Counted from the stretch's first letter, positions 1 through 8,538 are shown. The stretch: 23,315 nt of DNA from Planctomycetaceae bacterium (GCA_022614795.1 JAKEHX010000150.1:1-23315), one strand, 5' to 3'. The notes: a model not told the origin generated them from the sequence alone. Numbers and translations: made by a program.

Positions 1-563
1 ACGTCCAGCAAGTTCTCGGTATCCCGGCGGTCTGCACAGAGGTCAGCCGCCTGGCCGACGCCTTCGAGCCTCAATCGTTCGATGTCGTCACCGCGTTTCA
101 CGTGATCGAGCACGTGACCGAACTCGACGCGGCCATCTCGGCCGTACACCGCCTGCTCCGCCCCAATGGCTGGTTTGCGGCCGCCGTTCCACTGATCGAC
201 AGCCTCCAGTCGCGGTGGCTGGGAAAGCGATGGATCGGCGTGGCCGAGGCTCCGCGGCACGTCGCCGTGCCCGGCCAGAACTCATTGCGAAAGCTGTGCA
301 GCCGCCACGGATTCGATCGCCAGTCGCTGGTCATTGCGGCCGACTCGGCCCTGTCGAGCGCGGCCTTGATCCCGCTGTCGCTTTTGCCGGGCAGCGCGAC
401 GACCAGTGCACACGCGTCCGGGCGATGGCTGGCCACTGCCCAGCGATTGCTGGCGGCCGCAAGCACGCTGCCAGCCTGGCTCATGGCTCTCGCCGAAAAC
501 CATCTGGCCCAGGCACCTGCCCAGTGCATCGTTCTCATGCAAAAACCTGCATCGACATGCTGA
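1..563 (+). CDS. Class I SAM-dependent methyltransferase, 3' part only
   Basis: The reading frame is open from the first bases of the window (codons in phase with base 3) to a TGA at 561-563, so the 5' end lies outside and about 186 C-terminal residues are visible. The segment FDVVTAFHVIEHV followed by LLRPNGW is the post-motif II/III region of the Methyltransf_11/23 type, where an acidic residue and the conserved hydrophobic strand precede the 'L(R/K)PGG' turn. The N-terminal SAM-binding glycine loop would be upstream and cannot be checked. The remainder (RHVAVPGQNSLRKL, then a long hydrophobic-helical tail) resembles methyltransferases found in polysaccharide and lipid-linked sugar loci, which agrees with the epimerase and glycosyltransferases downstream. 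The acceptor substrate is unknown. A gap of 53 nt separates it from the next gene, on the same strand, so co-transcription is likely. Confidence 0.75.
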   Translation, partial: VQQVLGIPAVCTEVSRLADAFEPQSFDVVTAFHVIEHVTELDAAISAVHRLLRPNGWFAAAVPLIDSLQSRWLGKRWIGVAEAPRHVAVPGQNSLRKLCSRHGFDRQSLVIAADSALSSAALIPLSLLPGSATTSAHASGRWLATAQRLLAAASTLPAWLMALAENHLAQAPAQCIVLMQKPASTC

Positions 564-616
564 TTCCATGCGGCAGAGCGCCGCACCCACACAAGCCACA
601 TTCCAGGAGCTGCACC

Positions 617-1648
617 ATGACCCGCGTTTTGATCACCGGCCTCTCGGGATTCGTCGGCCATCACGTCGCCGAGGGAGTCCTGAAAAACACCGATTGGGAA
701 GTGATCGGCCTCGATCGCTATCACCACAGCGGCACCATGAGCCGGATCATGGACATCGACACTTGGGAGGAGCACAAGCGCCGCGTGCGCCTCCACTGGC
801 ACGATCTGCGGTCGCCGGTCAACCCGATGCTGGCCCGCGCGATCGGCCGCGTGGACTATCTGTTTCACATCGCCGCCTCAAGCCACGTCGATCGCTCGAT
901 CGACGACCCGATGGCGTTTGTCATGGATAACGTCGTCGGCACGTGCAACATCCTCAACTACGGCCGAACGCTCGGCACGCTGAAGAAGCTGTTCTATTTC
1001 TCGACGGACGAGGTTTTCGGGCCAGCGCCAGAAGGCGTCGCCTATCAGGAATGGGACCGCTACAACTCGGGCAATCCCTATGCCGCCACAAAAGCCGGCG
1101 GCGAAGAGCTGGCCCTCGCGTTTCACAACACTTACAAGCTGCCCGTCGTCATCACGCACGGGATGAACATCTTTGGCGAGCGGCAGCATCCGGAGAAGTT
1201 CATCCCGCTGGTGATCCGCCGCTGCCTGACTGGCGAGAAGGTCTTCATCCACAGCAACGCCGCCAAGACCCTGGCCGGCAGCCGGTTCTACATTCACGCC
1301 CGCAACGTGGCGGCTGCGATGCTGTTCCTGTGCGAGCGCGGCCAGCTGGGCGACAAGTACAACATCGTTGGCGAAAAGGAAGTATCGAACCTCGATCTGG
1401 CCCTTCTGATCGAGCAGTTCGTGCAAGAGGTCGAGCCGGCCGCCCGGCTGGACTGGGAGCTGGTCGATTTCCACTCCAGCCGGCCGGGGCACGACCTGCG
1501 GTACGCCCTGGACGGGGCGAAGCTGCGCGACATGGGCTTTGATTTTCCCAAGACATTCGAGGACACCCTGCGGAAGGTCGTGCACTGGTCGCTCGACAAC
1601 CGCAAATGGCTGCTCATGGAAGATGCCGCGGAACTGGTGCGAGCGTAA
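617..1648 (+). CDS. NAD-dependent epimerase/dehydratase, dTDP-glucose 4,6-dehydratase-like (extended SDR)
   Basis: A protein of 343 residues from the ATG at 617; the frame is open further upstream, but the Rossmann motif ITGLSGFVG at residues 6-14 fixes the N terminus. Other landmarks are AASSHVDRSI (86-95), the STDEVFG signature with Thr130-Asp131-Glu132 (the RmlB active-site triplet), the catalytic Tyr155/Lys159 pair in YAATK, and NIFGERQHPEKFIP (about 184-197), all typical of nucleotide-sugar 4,6-dehydratases and related decarboxylases/epimerases. Such enzymes oxidise C4 of an NDP-sugar with bound NAD as the first step to deoxy-sugars. Whether the product is a 4-keto-6-deoxy sugar or another epimer is not decided by sequence alone. 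It is followed after 5 nt by a glycosyltransferase gene, so it probably supplies an activated sugar for the same glycan. Confidence 0.88.
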   Translation: MTRVLITGLSGFVGHHVAEGVLKNTDWEVIGLDRYHHSGTMSRIMDIDTWEEHKRRVRLHWHDLRSPVNPMLARAIGRVDYLFHIAASSHVDRSIDDPMAFVMDNVVGTCNILNYGRTLGTLKKLFYFSTDEVFGPAPEGVAYQEWDRYNSGNPYAATKAGGEELALAFHNTYKLPVVITHGMNIFGERQHPEKFIPLVIRRCLTGEKVFIHSNAAKTLAGSRFYIHARNVAAAMLFLCERGQLGDKYNIVGEKEVSNLDLALLIEQFVQEVEPAARLDWELVDFHSSRPGHDLRYALDGAKLRDMGFDFPKTFEDTLRKVVHWSLDNRKWLLMEDAAELVRA

Positions 1649-1653
1649 CGATC

Positions 1654-2775
1654 ATGTCGCTGGCTACTGCACAGTGCGAAGCCCGCGAGGGCGACTCGTC
1701 TCAATCCGACGCCTGGCGTCGCCGATCCCGTTGGCCGCTGGTCTCGATCGTCGTCGTCAACACCAACGAACTGCATCATCTTCGCCGCTGCTTGCCCGCT
1801 CTCGATCGACAGCGTTACCCGCAGATCGAAATCATCGTCGTCGACAACGCATCGACGGACGGCAGCGTCGCCTGGATCGAGGAGCATTTTCCTCACGTGC
1901 GGATTGTACGTAACGAGCGCAACCTCGGTTATGCGGGGGCCAACAATGTTGGATTCGAGCAGGCCCGCGGCGAGCTGATCGCGGTGCTGAACCCCGATAC
2001 CGAGGTCGATCCTGACTGGCTGGCCGAAATCGCTCAAGCTCTTGAATCGAATCCGCGGGCCGGTCTGGCGACGCCCAAGATCGTGCAAATGGACCGCCCC
2101 GAGCGGATCAATGCCTGCGGCAACGATGTCACGTTTACGGGGCTGACGTTCTGCCGCGGGCTGGACCAGCCAGCCCAGGCGTACGACGTGGCCGATGCTG
2201 TCGCGGCCGTATCAGGTGCGGCGTTCGTCATCCGCAAACAGGTCCTGGACGAGATCGGGCCTTTCGACGAGTCGTTTTTCGTCTATTTCGAAGATACCGA
2301 CCTGTCACTGCGGGCCATTCTGGCGGGTTACGAATGCCTGTTCGTCCCGCGGGCGATTGTGCGGCACAAGTATCTCTTCAAACTCAGCCCGCGAAAGTGT
2401 TTCTTTCAGGAACGCAATCGCTACGTGGCCCTGCTGCGTTTGTTTCGCCGGCCGACGCTCGTTGCCTTGCTGCCGGCCCTGCTGCTGAGCGAATTGATCG
2501 TGTGGGGCTACCTGCTGATGCGCGGTCCGCGGGTGATGTGGGCCAAGTTCACAAGCTACTTCGCCGTGCTGGCTGCCGCCGGCCAGATCGTGCGCCAGCG
2601 GAGGCGCGTGCAGGCGCTGCGCCGCGTGTCCGATCGGGAAATCCTGGCCCATTTTGGCAGCCGCCTCACGCTGGCCCAAACCGCCTCGCCGTGGCTGCGG
2701 AACGCGGCCGAAGCACTCCTTAATCCACTCCTATTTGCCGTGGCAACCCTTACGCGGCTCGTTGTCCGTTGGTAA
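1654..2775 (+). CDS. GT2 family glycosyltransferase (rhamnosyltransferase/WbbL-like)
   Basis: A protein of 373 residues from the ATG at 1654, five bases after the upstream stop; an earlier in-frame start would overlap the epimerase gene. The GT-A fold is clear: VSIVVVNTNE (30-39) with Asn/Thr where many relatives have Asn-Tyr-Asn, VVDNASTDGS (62-71), the nucleotide/metal-binding NPDTE (113-117) and the acceptor-side motif GPFDESFFVYFEDTDLSLR (202-220) including the catalytic-base Glu-Asp. QERNRY (252-257) is the usual RN segment after it. One or two hydrophobic helices near 269-289 suggest peripheral or integral membrane attachment. Families with this order of motifs add rhamnose, galactofuranose or similar sugars to lipid-linked glycans. 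The substrate cannot be read from the sequence, but the upstream deoxy-sugar-type dehydratase makes a 6-deoxysugar plausible. Confidence 0.87.
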   Translation: MSLATAQCEAREGDSSQSDAWRRRSRWPLVSIVVVNTNELHHLRRCLPALDRQRYPQIEIIVVDNASTDGSVAWIEEHFPHVRIVRNERNLGYAGANNVGFEQARGELIAVLNPDTEVDPDWLAEIAQALESNPRAGLATPKIVQMDRPERINACGNDVTFTGLTFCRGLDQPAQAYDVADAVAAVSGAAFVIRKQVLDEIGPFDESFFVYFEDTDLSLRAILAGYECLFVPRAIVRHKYLFKLSPRKCFFQERNRYVALLRLFRRPTLVALLPALLLSELIVWGYLLMRGPRVMWAKFTSYFAVLAAAGQIVRQRRRVQALRRVSDREILAHFGSRLTLAQTASPWLRNAAEALLNPLLFAVATLTRLVVRW

Positions 2776-2808
2776 TTGGTTCTGCCTCGTTTCACAGCAT
2801 CTGCCGCC

Positions 2809-3891
2809 ATGATCCATCGCCTCAATTCCTACGACTTCGAGCCGGCAGAGTCGCCAGCGGACGATCCGCACGATGAGCTGGGGCAATATCACGTCGCCGT
2901 CGTCATTCCGGCCTACAACGAAGAGCGGCACATTGCCCGCGTCATCGCCTCGGTCCCGGCCTTCGTACGGCATATCATCGTCGTCGAGGACTGCGGCCAG
3001 GATCAAACTGCCCAGGTCGTCGAGCGGATTGCAGCCGACGACCCCCGCGTGTTTCTGGTGCGCCATGACCGCAACCAAGGGGTCGGCGGGGCGATGGTCA
3101 GCGGCTTTCGGCTGGCAGTCAAACTGAAGGCCCAGATTGTCGTGAAAATGGACGGCGACGGGCAGATGTCGGCCGATTACCTGGCCGAACTTATCGACCC
3201 GCTGGTGCGCGGGCAGGCCGACTTGGCCAAAGGAAACCGCTTTCACGATTTTCCCGCTTTGGCGCGAATGCCCTTCGTGCGGCGGCTGGGCAACGTGGCA
3301 CTAAGCTTTCTCACCAAAATGGCCGTGGGCTACTGGACTTGCTTCGATCCGTGCAATGGTTACGTAGCGATTCGGGGCGAAGTCCTCCGCCGGCTGCCCC
3401 TCGACAAGCTCCACCGCTCGTACTTTTTCGAGACATCGCTGCTGGCTCAGCTCTATCTTCTCGGGGCTGTGGTCGCCGACGTGCCGATGCCGGCCATCTA
3501 TGGAGACGAAGTGTCGCATCTGTCGGTGTCGCGCGTGCTGGTCGAGTTTCCGCCAAAGCTGGCCGCCTGCCTGGCGCGCCGGCTCCTGCTGAAGAATTTG
3601 CTGTACGACTTCTCCATGCTCAGCATCTTCGCTTTGGCGGCAATCTTGTTCCTCACCACGGGTGTGCTCTACGGCGGCACGAACTGGATCTTGTTCGCCA
3701 TGGCCGGCCAGGCTGCCCCAACGGGGACCGTGGTCATTCCCGCCATGCTGATCACGCTGGGTGTGCAATTCCTGCTGTCGGCCGTGAGTGAAGATTTGCG
3801 GGCAGTGCCCGGCAAGCCGCTTACGAAACCCTTGCCCGCCGCCATGACCGAGCGGGCCAATACCCCTTTGATTTCCGAGCCCCGCTCGTAA
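2809..3891 (+). CDS. GT2 glycosyltransferase, dolichol/polyprenyl-phosphate mannosyltransferase-like, with C-terminal membrane segments
   Basis: A protein of 360 residues from the ATG at 2809; a TTG at 2776 directly after the upstream stop is in frame but encodes a poorly conserved lead. Motifs: VVIPAYNEE (31-39), VVEDCGQDQT (58-67, in place of the common VDDGSxDxT), the DxD box MDGDGQ (114-119), KGNRF (141-145) and DPCNGYVAIRG (180-190). Two hydrophobic segments (about 268-290 and 306-326) anchor it in the cytoplasmic membrane. Family members transfer a sugar from an NDP donor to polyprenyl phosphate, giving the lipid-linked donor used by GT-C enzymes on the outer face. The next gene, 11 nt downstream, is exactly such a GT-C-like membrane protein, which supports a donor/transferase pair. 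The sugar itself is not determined. Confidence 0.85.
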   Translation: MIHRLNSYDFEPAESPADDPHDELGQYHVAVVIPAYNEERHIARVIASVPAFVRHIIVVEDCGQDQTAQVVERIAADDPRVFLVRHDRNQGVGGAMVSGFRLAVKLKAQIVVKMDGDGQMSADYLAELIDPLVRGQADLAKGNRFHDFPALARMPFVRRLGNVALSFLTKMAVGYWTCFDPCNGYVAIRGEVLRRLPLDKLHRSYFFETSLLAQLYLLGAVVADVPMPAIYGDEVSHLSVSRVLVEFPPKLAACLARRLLLKNLLYDFSMLSIFALAAILFLTTGVLYGGTNWILFAMAGQAAPTGTVVIPAMLITLGVQFLLSAVSEDLRAVPGKPLTKPLPAAMTERANTPLISEPRS

Positions 3892-3902
3892 ACGAGCCAG
3901 CC

Positions 3903-5897
3903 ATGTCAACAGAAAGCGACGTGCAAGCCATTGTCTCTCCCGGCGTCAGCGTCCGGCGGCCTATCAAGCTGGCGGCGCTGCTCGCCGCAATCACTTGTGT
4001 CGTCTATGTGAACAGCCTGGCGGCTCAGTTCTTGTTCGACGACTTACTGTTCGTCGGCAAGGACGGGATCATCCGCAAAATGTGGGATTGGGATTCGTGG
4101 CGCTATCTTCACCGAGCTTTTGCAACTTGGACCCTTCAGTGGAACTACGAGCTGGGACGCGGTTTCTATCCTTGGCAGTATCGCCTGACCAACGTGGTGA
4201 TCCACATCGCGGCGGGGCTCACGTTGTTCGGGCTGGTGCGGAGGACGTTAATGTTGGCGGCCCCAGGGAAGCTTCGTGGGCTTACGCCCACCGCTCGCCA
4301 GGATGAGGCGCCCACGGACGGCAGAATGTCGATCCAAGACCGGGCCGATTGGCTCGCCGCCGCCGTGGCAATCCTGTGGCTGGTGCATCCGCTTCAGACC
4401 CAGGCCGTAACTTACGTAGTCCAGCGATATGAATCGCTAATGGGCCTGTTCTTCCTGCTGACGCTTTATTTCACCGTGCGCGGCGCCCAGTCGAACAAGC
4501 CGCGTGATTGGTACATCGCGGCTTTCGTGGCCTGCATGCTGGGGGCGCTCTCGAAGGAAGTGATCGCCGTTTGCCCGCTCGTCGTGCTCCTTTACGACCG
4601 GGCATTCCTCACGGGAAGCTGGCGGGAAGCCTGGCGTCGCCGATGGCCGCTCTATGCGGCGCTCGCCCTGCCGGCGGCTCTCGTGCTGTTTGCGTCGCGC
4701 GAGGCATTCGGAAGTGCTCGCGACAAATCGGCAGGCTTTGGCATGGAGCATATCTCCGCCTGGGAGTACCTCCGCTCGCAGCCGGGCGTGATCCTGCACT
4801 ATCTGCGGCTGTCATTCTGGCCGGACCAGCTGATTCTGGATTACGGATGGCCGGTGGAGCAGTCGCCGCTAGCGATCTATGGACTGGGTGCGGTCATCGT
4901 GCTGCTGGTCGGGCTAAGCCTGTGGGCGACCTGGCGACATCCAATGCTTGGCTTTCTGGGCCTGGCATTTTTCCTGATCCTCGCCCCAACGTCGAGCATC
5001 CTGCCGATCAAGGACCTGGCGTTCGAGCATCGGATGTACCTGCCGCTAGCGGCCGTCGTCGTCCTGACCGTGCTGGCGGTCGAACAACTCATGGTCTGGC
5101 TGAGGCTGCCGGAGAGCGTCCGGGGCCATGCGGCGCTGGTGCTTATCGCGGTCGCCGCCGGCAGCCTGTCGCTGCGGACGATGCTCCGCAATCGCGACTA
5201 TCACGACTCCATCGCCATCTGGAAACAGTGCATCGAGAACAACCCGGCACACCCGCGGCCTTACCGAATCCTTGCCGACGTCTACGCCAAGCAGGATGCG
5301 GACGTGGCAATCAAGTTTTACAAGGAAGCTCTCGCGAAGTACCCCGACTGGGGCTGGATGTGGATCGACCTGGGAAACGCTCAATTCAAGCGAAATAACA
5401 TCCCCGCCGCCACCCAAGCCTATGAACACGCCGCGCGGATCATGCCCGACTTGATTGAATCGCATCTCAACTTAAGCCGATTGCGGATGCGGCAGGGGGA
5501 CTACGCCGGCGCGGTCGCGGCGGTCCAACAGGGGCTCGCTCAAGTGCCCGACGACGCAACGGCGCTCAAACAACTCGCCTGGCTCCTGACGACCTCCGCG
5601 GACGGCCAGGTGCGCGACGGGAAGAAGGCACTGGCGATACTCGTGAAGCTGCCGCAGGAGCCCGACCGCATCGACATTCAATATCTGGAAGTGCTGTCGG
5701 CCGCGCATGCCGAAGTGGGCGATTTCGACCAGGCCGTGATCTTTGCGGAGCAGGCGCTCGACGAAGCGCGCAAGATCAAAAGCCGCCGCGTGGAGGAGTT
5801 CGCTGAGCGCGTCGAGATGTTTCGCGCGAAGCAGCCGATGCGGATGAAGGTGGATTCCAGTCGGATTGGATCGGGGAAAACCGCCCAAGCCCTGTAG
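3903..5897 (+). CDS. TMTC-like polytopic membrane protein with C-terminal TPRs, probable GT-C glycosyltransferase
   Basis: A protein of 664 residues. The N-terminal two thirds hold about ten hydrophobic segments (roughly 22-40, 96-113, 150-166, 178-193, 203-222, 248-265, 322-342, 347-366, 378-400, 408-425). The first extracytoplasmic loop begins with QFLFDDLLF, and its Asp46-Asp47 pair is the expected GT-C metal/catalytic site. The segment FEHRMYLPLA near 374-383 is characteristic of the TMTC family (O-mannosyltransferases with TPRs). Residues about 440-630 form TPR-type helical repeats (for example PYRILADVYAKQ, WIDLGNAQFKRNN, ESHLNLSRLRMRQGDY). By family analogy it would move a sugar from a polyprenyl-phosphate donor to exported protein, with the TPRs binding partners or substrate. 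The gene starts 11 nt after the preceding one, with no clear Shine-Dalgarno. Its TAG stop lies inside a hairpin element. Confidence 0.8.
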   Translation: MSTESDVQAIVSPGVSVRRPIKLAALLAAITCVVYVNSLAAQFLFDDLLFVGKDGIIRKMWDWDSWRYLHRAFATWTLQWNYELGRGFYPWQYRLTNVVIHIAAGLTLFGLVRRTLMLAAPGKLRGLTPTARQDEAPTDGRMSIQDRADWLAAAVAILWLVHPLQTQAVTYVVQRYESLMGLFFLLTLYFTVRGAQSNKPRDWYIAAFVACMLGALSKEVIAVCPLVVLLYDRAFLTGSWREAWRRRWPLYAALALPAALVLFASREAFGSARDKSAGFGMEHISAWEYLRSQPGVILHYLRLSFWPDQLILDYGWPVEQSPLAIYGLGAVIVLLVGLSLWATWRHPMLGFLGLAFFLILAPTSSILPIKDLAFEHRMYLPLAAVVVLTVLAVEQLMVWLRLPESVRGHAALVLIAVAAGSLSLRTMLRNRDYHDSIAIWKQCIENNPAHPRPYRILADVYAKQDADVAIKFYKEALAKYPDWGWMWIDLGNAQFKRNNIPAATQAYEHAARIMPDLIESHLNLSRLRMRQGDYAGAVAAVQQGLAQVPDDATALKQLAWLLTTSADGQVRDGKKALAILVKLPQEPDRIDIQYLEVLSAAHAEVGDFDQAVIFAEQALDEARKIKSRRVEEFAERVEMFRAKQPMRMKVDSSRIGSGKTAQAL

Positions 5898-5930
5898 CGC
5901 GCACTTTCGCGGAGCGAAAGGCGACACTAC
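5894..5930. repeat. REP-like hairpin holding the stop codons of two convergent genes; possible bidirectional terminator
   Basis: The plus strand reads GTAG at 5894-5897 and CTAC at 5927-5930. Between them are ACTTTCGC (5903-5910), loop GGA, and GCGAAAGG (5914-5921), a stem of seven pairs plus one mismatch. The TAG stop of the TPR gene (5895-5897) and the TAG stop of purM on the minus strand (5927-5929) both lie in the outer GTAG boxes. Read on the minus strand it is GTAG-TGTCG-CCTTTCGC-TCC-GCGAAAGT, the same stem as the elements at 20421-20439 and 20580-20598. There is no U tract, so termination is only inferred. Confidence 0.75.
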
Positions 5931-6991
5931 TTCCACACCACGGCTCGTGGGCCGGAGGCAATGCGGCCGATGACCCAGCTCGCCAGGCCGGATTCGTCGA
6001 GCATGTGGCGGATGCTGTTCTCGAAGTAGGGGTCGAACACGAGCGCCAGGCCGATTCCCATGTTGAATACCTGCTCCATCTCCGCGTCGTCGATGTCACC
6101 GAGCTTCTGAAGCCAGGCGAAAACTGGCGGCACCGTCCAGCTGTCGCGGTCGAGGACGGCCCGCGCGCCGTCGGGGAGGATTCGCTCCAGGTTGTCGCGC
6201 AGGCCGCCCCCCGTGATGTGGGCGATGCCGTGGATGACGCTTTTGTTGCGGTAATACTGGAGTATCTTGCGGACGGGCCGCGAATAGATGCGGGTCGGCG
6301 TGAGCAGCGCGTCGCCAACTGTTTGATCGCCAAGCTCTTTGACCACGTCGTGCACGCCCAAGCCGGCCAGGTCGAAAACCACGCGGCGCACCAGGCTGTA
6401 GCCGTTGGAATGCAGGCCGCTCGACGCTACGCCGAGGACCGTGTCGCCCGGTGCGATGGCGCGGCCGTCGATGAGCTGCTTGCGCTCGACGACGCCGACA
6501 CAGAAGCCGGCCAGGTCGTAGTCGCCGCGGGCGTAGATGTCGGGCATGATCGCCGTCTCGCCCCCCAGCAGGGCACAGTCGGCCTCCAGGCACCCGTCGC
6601 TGACGCCGCGGACAATATTCTCCAAACGCTCCGGGTCGTCGTGCGACATGGCGACGTAGTCGAGAAAGAACAGCGGCTCGGCGCCGCAACACAGGGCGTC
6701 GTTCACGCTCATCGCCACGAGGTCGATGCCCACCGTGTCGTGCCGGTCCACGAGCACGGCGACCTTGAGCTTGGTCCCCACGCCGTCGGTGCAGCTCACC
6801 AGCACCGGATCGTCATAATTCCGCGAGAAGAGCCGACTGGTGAAGTCGAGCTTGAAGAGCCCCGCAAAGCCGCCGTCGAGCCGCATGACCCGCGGCGAGA
6901 AGGTCCGGTGCATGAGCCGCGGAAGGCGAGTCATGGCCTCGTCATAGACTTCCAGATTGACGCCGGCGTCTTTGTAAGTGGCTTTGGCCAT
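5927..6991 (-). CDS. purM: Phosphoribosylformylglycinamidine cyclo-ligase (AIR synthetase)
   Basis: A full-length protein of 354 residues (typical length about 345-355). PurM closes the imidazole ring in purine synthesis: FGAM + ATP to AIR + ADP + Pi, as a cytosolic dimer. The N terminus YKDAGVNLEVYDEAM is the family signature, followed by VSCTDGVGTKLKVA (ATP/substrate binding), GIDLVAMSVNDALCCGAEPLFFLDY, the LLGGETAIMP motif, GVASSGLHSNGYSLVR and AHITGGGLRDNLERILP. The ATG at 6991 gives exactly the conserved start; no strong Shine-Dalgarno is visible. It follows rsmG on the same strand after a 145-nt gap, so it may share a transcript with redoxin and rsmG, although the gap also allows its own promoter. 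Its stop is embedded in the hairpin shared with the convergent TPR gene. Confidence 0.96.
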   Translation of the reverse strand: MAKATYKDAGVNLEVYDEAMTRLPRLMHRTFSPRVMRLDGGFAGLFKLDFTSRLFSRNYDDPVLVSCTDGVGTKLKVAVLVDRHDTVGIDLVAMSVNDALCCGAEPLFFLDYVAMSHDDPERLENIVRGVSDGCLEADCALLGGETAIMPDIYARGDYDLAGFCVGVVERKQLIDGRAIAPGDTVLGVASSGLHSNGYSLVRRVVFDLAGLGVHDVVKELGDQTVGDALLTPTRIYSRPVRKILQYYRNKSVIHGIAHITGGGLRDNLERILPDGARAVLDRDSWTVPPVFAWLQKLGDIDDAEMEQVFNMGIGLALVFDPYFENSIRHMLDESGLASWVIGRIASGPRAVVWK

Positions 6992-7136
6992 TGGACTTAT
7001 GGCGAATTCCGGAGCGACCCCGCCCGCAGCAAGCGGCTAAGCGGACGAAGAGGCGATTGTCGGCCTGAGGGGGTCGATTGTCAACGACGGCCCGTCCTCG
7101 TCATCGCCCTCGATCGCGGCGCAGCGAGCCCCGCCT

Positions 7137-7832
7137 TTACCTTTCCCGCACTCCCTTGGGCCAGATCTTCAGGATGACGCTTTTGGACTCGGTGCCCGCC
7201 AGCGGATACTCGGCGGCCGGCTTGAGCTGGAGGTCGCGGACCAGGCCTCGGCGCTTGGCCTCGTCGAGTTCCTCGGTCCACTTCGGCCCCTTGATCACCA
7301 AGAGCCGGCGCATGGAGTTCCAATTGGGCTTGAACCAGGAAAGCAGCTTCCAGAGCGGTCCAACCGCGCGAATCACGACGGCGTCGAACCGCATATCTTC
7401 AAGCAACTCCTCGCCGCGAACCGGATAGACGGGAACTTCCAGCCCCAGGTCGGCAAGGATCTGCTCGACCGCCCTGGCCTTTTTGCCGACCGATTCACAG
7501 AGCGAGACCTGCAGGTCGGGCCGCACGATCGCCAGCACAACGCCGGGCACTCCCCCGCCCGTGCCGACGTCGAGCACTTCCTCGCCCGACTTCAGCAGCC
7601 GGGCCAATTCGAGCGTATCGGCAAGATCGCGGCTCACGAATTTTTCATAGTCCGTGTGCCGCGTGAGGTTCAGCTTTTCGTTCCATTCCCACAGCAGCCG
7701 GCAGTAGCGGTCCAGCCGCTCCACTTGCTCGGCGGGCAACTCATGGCTGTGGCGAGCCAGCGCGTCGGCGAGCGTGTCGCCCGGAGGCGACGAGGGGAGC
7801 GCGGATGCGGACTCGGATGTTTGCTCTTCCAC
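7137..7832 (-). CDS. rsmG: 16S rRNA (guanine527-N7)-methyltransferase
   Basis: RsmG (GidB) methylates N7 of G527 in 16S rRNA using SAM. The chosen GTG at 7832 gives 231 residues, within the family range. It lies 40 nt downstream of the redoxin stop; a TTG at 7919 is in frame but would place the N terminus inside the redoxin gene. Visible motifs are LLWEWNEKLNLTRHTDYEKFVSRDLADTLEL (47-77; shown by its key residues Asn-Leu-Thr and Arg-Asp), the SAM-binding VLDVGTGGGVPGVVLA (86-101), the ESVGKKARAVEQI helix (113-125) and VVIRAVGPL (152-160). The N-terminal 15 residues are Ser/Glu/Ala-rich and poorly conserved, so the exact start is uncertain. The C terminus ends in a basic WPKGVRER. Confidence 0.93.
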   Translation of the reverse strand: MEEQTSESASALPSSPPGDTLADALARHSHELPAEQVERLDRYCRLLWEWNEKLNLTRHTDYEKFVSRDLADTLELARLLKSGEEVLDVGTGGGVPGVVLAIVRPDLQVSLCESVGKKARAVEQILADLGLEVPVYPVRGEELLEDMRFDAVVIRAVGPLWKLLSWFKPNWNSMRRLLVIKGPKWTEELDEAKRRGLVRDLQLKPAAEYPLAGTESKSVILKIWPKGVRER

Positions 7833-7872
7833 AAGTCGAGCGTAGCGGGGCTGTCGCTCCCCGGAAAGAGGT

Positions 7873-8493
7873 TCAGTCCTGCTTCCGCCGCACTTTGGCG
7901 TAGCGAACGAGGCAGCCAACGCTCGGCGTTTCCGTCACTTCGGGCGACTTCCCGGACAGTGAGGCGGCGATGGCGTCTTCGACGTATTTCTTCGTCACGG
8001 GTTTCTTCAACTCCGGGCTGTCGTCCATCGCCCCGAGATAGACAACCTTGCGGTCCTTGTTCAAGACGACAAATTCCGGCGTGTAGGTTGCGCCATAGTT
8101 CTTGGCCACTTCCTGCGTCGCGTCGTGCAGGTAAAGATACTTGAGGCCACGAGCGTCGACGCGCGATTTCATGGCGGGCAAGAGGTCGTCTTTCACTTGA
8201 TTCGGATTGATCGCAATGACTACCCCCTTGCCGCTTTCCGTCAATCGCGCGTGCAAGGTATTGAGCCGCTCTTCGTGATCGGTCGCATAGGGGCAGGAGT
8301 TGCAGGTGAACGCGAGGACGACAATTTCCTTGTCGGCAAAGTCGGCCAGCGAGCGTTTCTCGCCGTCAGTCCCTTCTAGGTTCTTCCAATCCGGCGCCGC
8401 ATCGCCGATGCTCAGGACCTTGTTGTATTTGCCCGCGAGGGCGACTGGCGAAAACAACGCGACAATTGTCAGGGCCAGGAAAACTCGTTGCAT
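7873..8493 (-). CDS. Exported thioredoxin-fold (redoxin/AhpC-TSA type) protein
   Basis: A protein of 206 residues with a signal peptide: Arg3, hydrophobic core VFLALTIVALFSPVALA and a likely cleavage after Ala20 (ALA-GK). The mature part has the order of a redoxin domain: GDAAPDWKNLEGTDGEKRSL (30-49), AFTCNSCPYA with the redox pair Cys64 and Cys67, and the cis-proline loop YTPEFVVLN (137-145, Pro139). These proteins act outside the cytoplasm as thiol-disulfide oxidoreductases or peroxidase-like enzymes. The C-N-S-C-P-Y centre matches a planctomycete-rich 'thioredoxin family protein' rather than TlpA proper. A further Cys194 lies near the basic C terminus. rsmG follows 40 nt downstream. Substrate and partner are unknown. 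Confidence 0.85.
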   Translation of the reverse strand: MQRVFLALTIVALFSPVALAGKYNKVLSIGDAAPDWKNLEGTDGEKRSLADFADKEIVVLAFTCNSCPYATDHEERLNTLHARLTESGKGVVIAINPNQVKDDLLPAMKSRVDARGLKYLYLHDATQEVAKNYGATYTPEFVVLNKDRKVVYLGAMDDSPELKKPVTKKYVEDAIAASLSGKSPEVTETPSVGCLVRYAKVRRKQD

Positions 8494-8538
8494 GGATGGG
8501 CGCTCTGCCGGAGGATAGGTGAATTCTAGCGCGAGTTC

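Noticed and set aside
215..616. N-terminal extension of the epimerase by 134 codons
   Set aside because: It overlaps the methyltransferase in another frame, and the Rossmann motif demands a start at 617.
6005..7177. Open frame of 390 codons on the plus strand
   Set aside because: Antisense of purM, which is complete and unmistakable on the other strand.
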